Source of the DNA: an uncultured Ruminococcus sp.
GTDB lineage: Bacteria > Bacillota > Clostridia > Oscillospirales > Acutalibacteraceae
NCBI GenBank assembly: GCA_902767285.1
Contig: CACXHC010000217.1
Span: forward strand, 1 to 6,455
DNA: 6,455 nucleotides
Direction of reading: 5' to 3'
The position numbers and the translations under genes are program-made. Positions within the stretch are counted from its first letter, which is position 1. The number at the start of each line of letters is the position of its first letter. The notes beneath the pieces are model-generated. The model saw only the letters and a list, made by a program, of their open reading frames with translations. It did no database searches and was not told where the DNA came from. Positions 6,249-6,455 of this stretch are shown piece by piece.

Positions 6249-6284
6249 AATAGCAAGGTTACCTCTCTTTCTTTTGTTTTTTCT
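6249..6284 (-). promoter_or_regulatory. Asparaginase leader with ribosome-binding site
   Basis: The minus strand between the repeat and the ATG is purine-rich (AGAAAAAACAAAAGAAAGAG), followed by AGAGAGG as the likely ribosome-binding site. Its spacing of about 13 bases to the ATG is longer than optimal. No in-frame alternative start with a better site is apparent, and starting later would remove the TGGT nucleophile motif. Confidence 0.5.
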
Positions 6285-6328
6285 CTTCTTTTTTTTGAAA
6301 AAAAAAGAAGCAAAAAAAACTTTAATTA
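6285..6328 (-). repeat. 44-bp A/T-rich hairpin repeat, inverted second copy
   Basis: This is an exact reverse complement of 83-126. The hairpin CTTCTTTTTTTT / AAAAAAAAGAAG occupies 6285-6310, followed by C, A8, C and TTTAATTA. It lies 37 bases upstream of the asparaginase start codon, so it would be in the 5' leader or promoter region of that gene. Identity with the left copy ends exactly at both borders, because the flanking bases differ. Confidence 0.85.
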
Positions 6329-6430
6329 ATGTCCATGAGTAAATTGTTTTACAGTAAGTTTTCTTTTACATCTTGCATCCAACAGGTTTTGACTGCCGGA
6401 CACTGTACGCTACAAACGGGTGCAGCCTGC
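6329..6430. other. Intergenic spacer between two repeat copies
   Basis: This 102-bp stretch upstream of the asparaginase gene separates two direct copies of the A/T hairpin repeat. I see no convincing ORF and no consensus sigma-A promoter on the minus strand here. The asparaginase promoter may therefore lie here in a weak form, or beyond the window. Confidence 0.4.
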
Positions 6431-6455
6431 CTTCTTTTTTTTGAAAAAAAAAGAA
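6431..6455 (-). repeat. Third, edge-truncated copy of the A/T hairpin repeat
   Basis: It starts with CTTC, T8, G, A9 and GAA and is cut by the window end. This matches the second copy base for base over the visible part and has the same orientation, with an offset of 146 bp. Its flank matches the left copy for two further bases (GC at 127-128). The rest of the unit presumably continues past the window. Confidence 0.7.

Noticed and set aside
83..6328. Whole block as a composite transposon bounded by inverted repeats
   Set aside because: The block carries housekeeping genes and no transposase. A third copy lies just outside, and no target-site duplication is visible, so a dispersed intergenic repeat is the simpler explanation.

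Overview
The window looks like a chromosomal segment of a low- to mid-GC anaerobic Firmicute. Class Clostridia is likely, and an Oscillospiraceae/Ruminococcaceae-like genome is my best guess. That placement is inferred from three things: the minD-mgsA neighbourhood, a cysteine-rich clostridial type of HisRS, and GC-rich and A/T-rich hairpin repeats between genes. No phage, transposase, CRISPR, tRNA or rRNA gene is visible. All six genes lie on the minus strand, so transcription runs from right to left.

Layout from right to left. 6249-6455 is non-coding and holds one complete and one truncated copy of an A/T hairpin repeat. 6248-5331 encodes a short type I-like cytoplasmic asparaginase. 5330-5177 is an intergenic region with a near-consensus sigma-A promoter. 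5176-2591, then on to 1666, is a tight four-gene run: minD-like ATPase, methylglyoxal synthase homologue (mgsA), histidyl-tRNA synthetase (hisS) and ribosomal protein L11 methyltransferase (prmA). Gaps in that run are 51 and 24 bp, followed by an 8-bp hisS/prmA overlap, so it is almost certainly one operon. 1665-1506 is very A/T-rich and holds a probable promoter. 1505-210 encodes a polytopic membrane protein of unknown function with a long Pro/Gly/Gln/Asn/Tyr-rich tail. 209-1 holds GC-rich tandem hairpins, another copy of the A/T repeat, and a strong inverted repeat that is probably a bidirectional terminator.

The operon mixes translation genes (hisS, prmA) with two genes that in Clostridia often sit at the end of an mre-min-rodA-mgsA cell-shape cluster. 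Both of those genes look altered. The MinD-like protein stops where the membrane-targeting helix should follow. The methylglyoxal synthase has Gly where the family's catalytic Asp should be. The other striking signal is a perfect 44-bp inverted repeat at 83-126 and 6285-6328. It brackets the whole gene block, and a third copy is cut by the right window edge.
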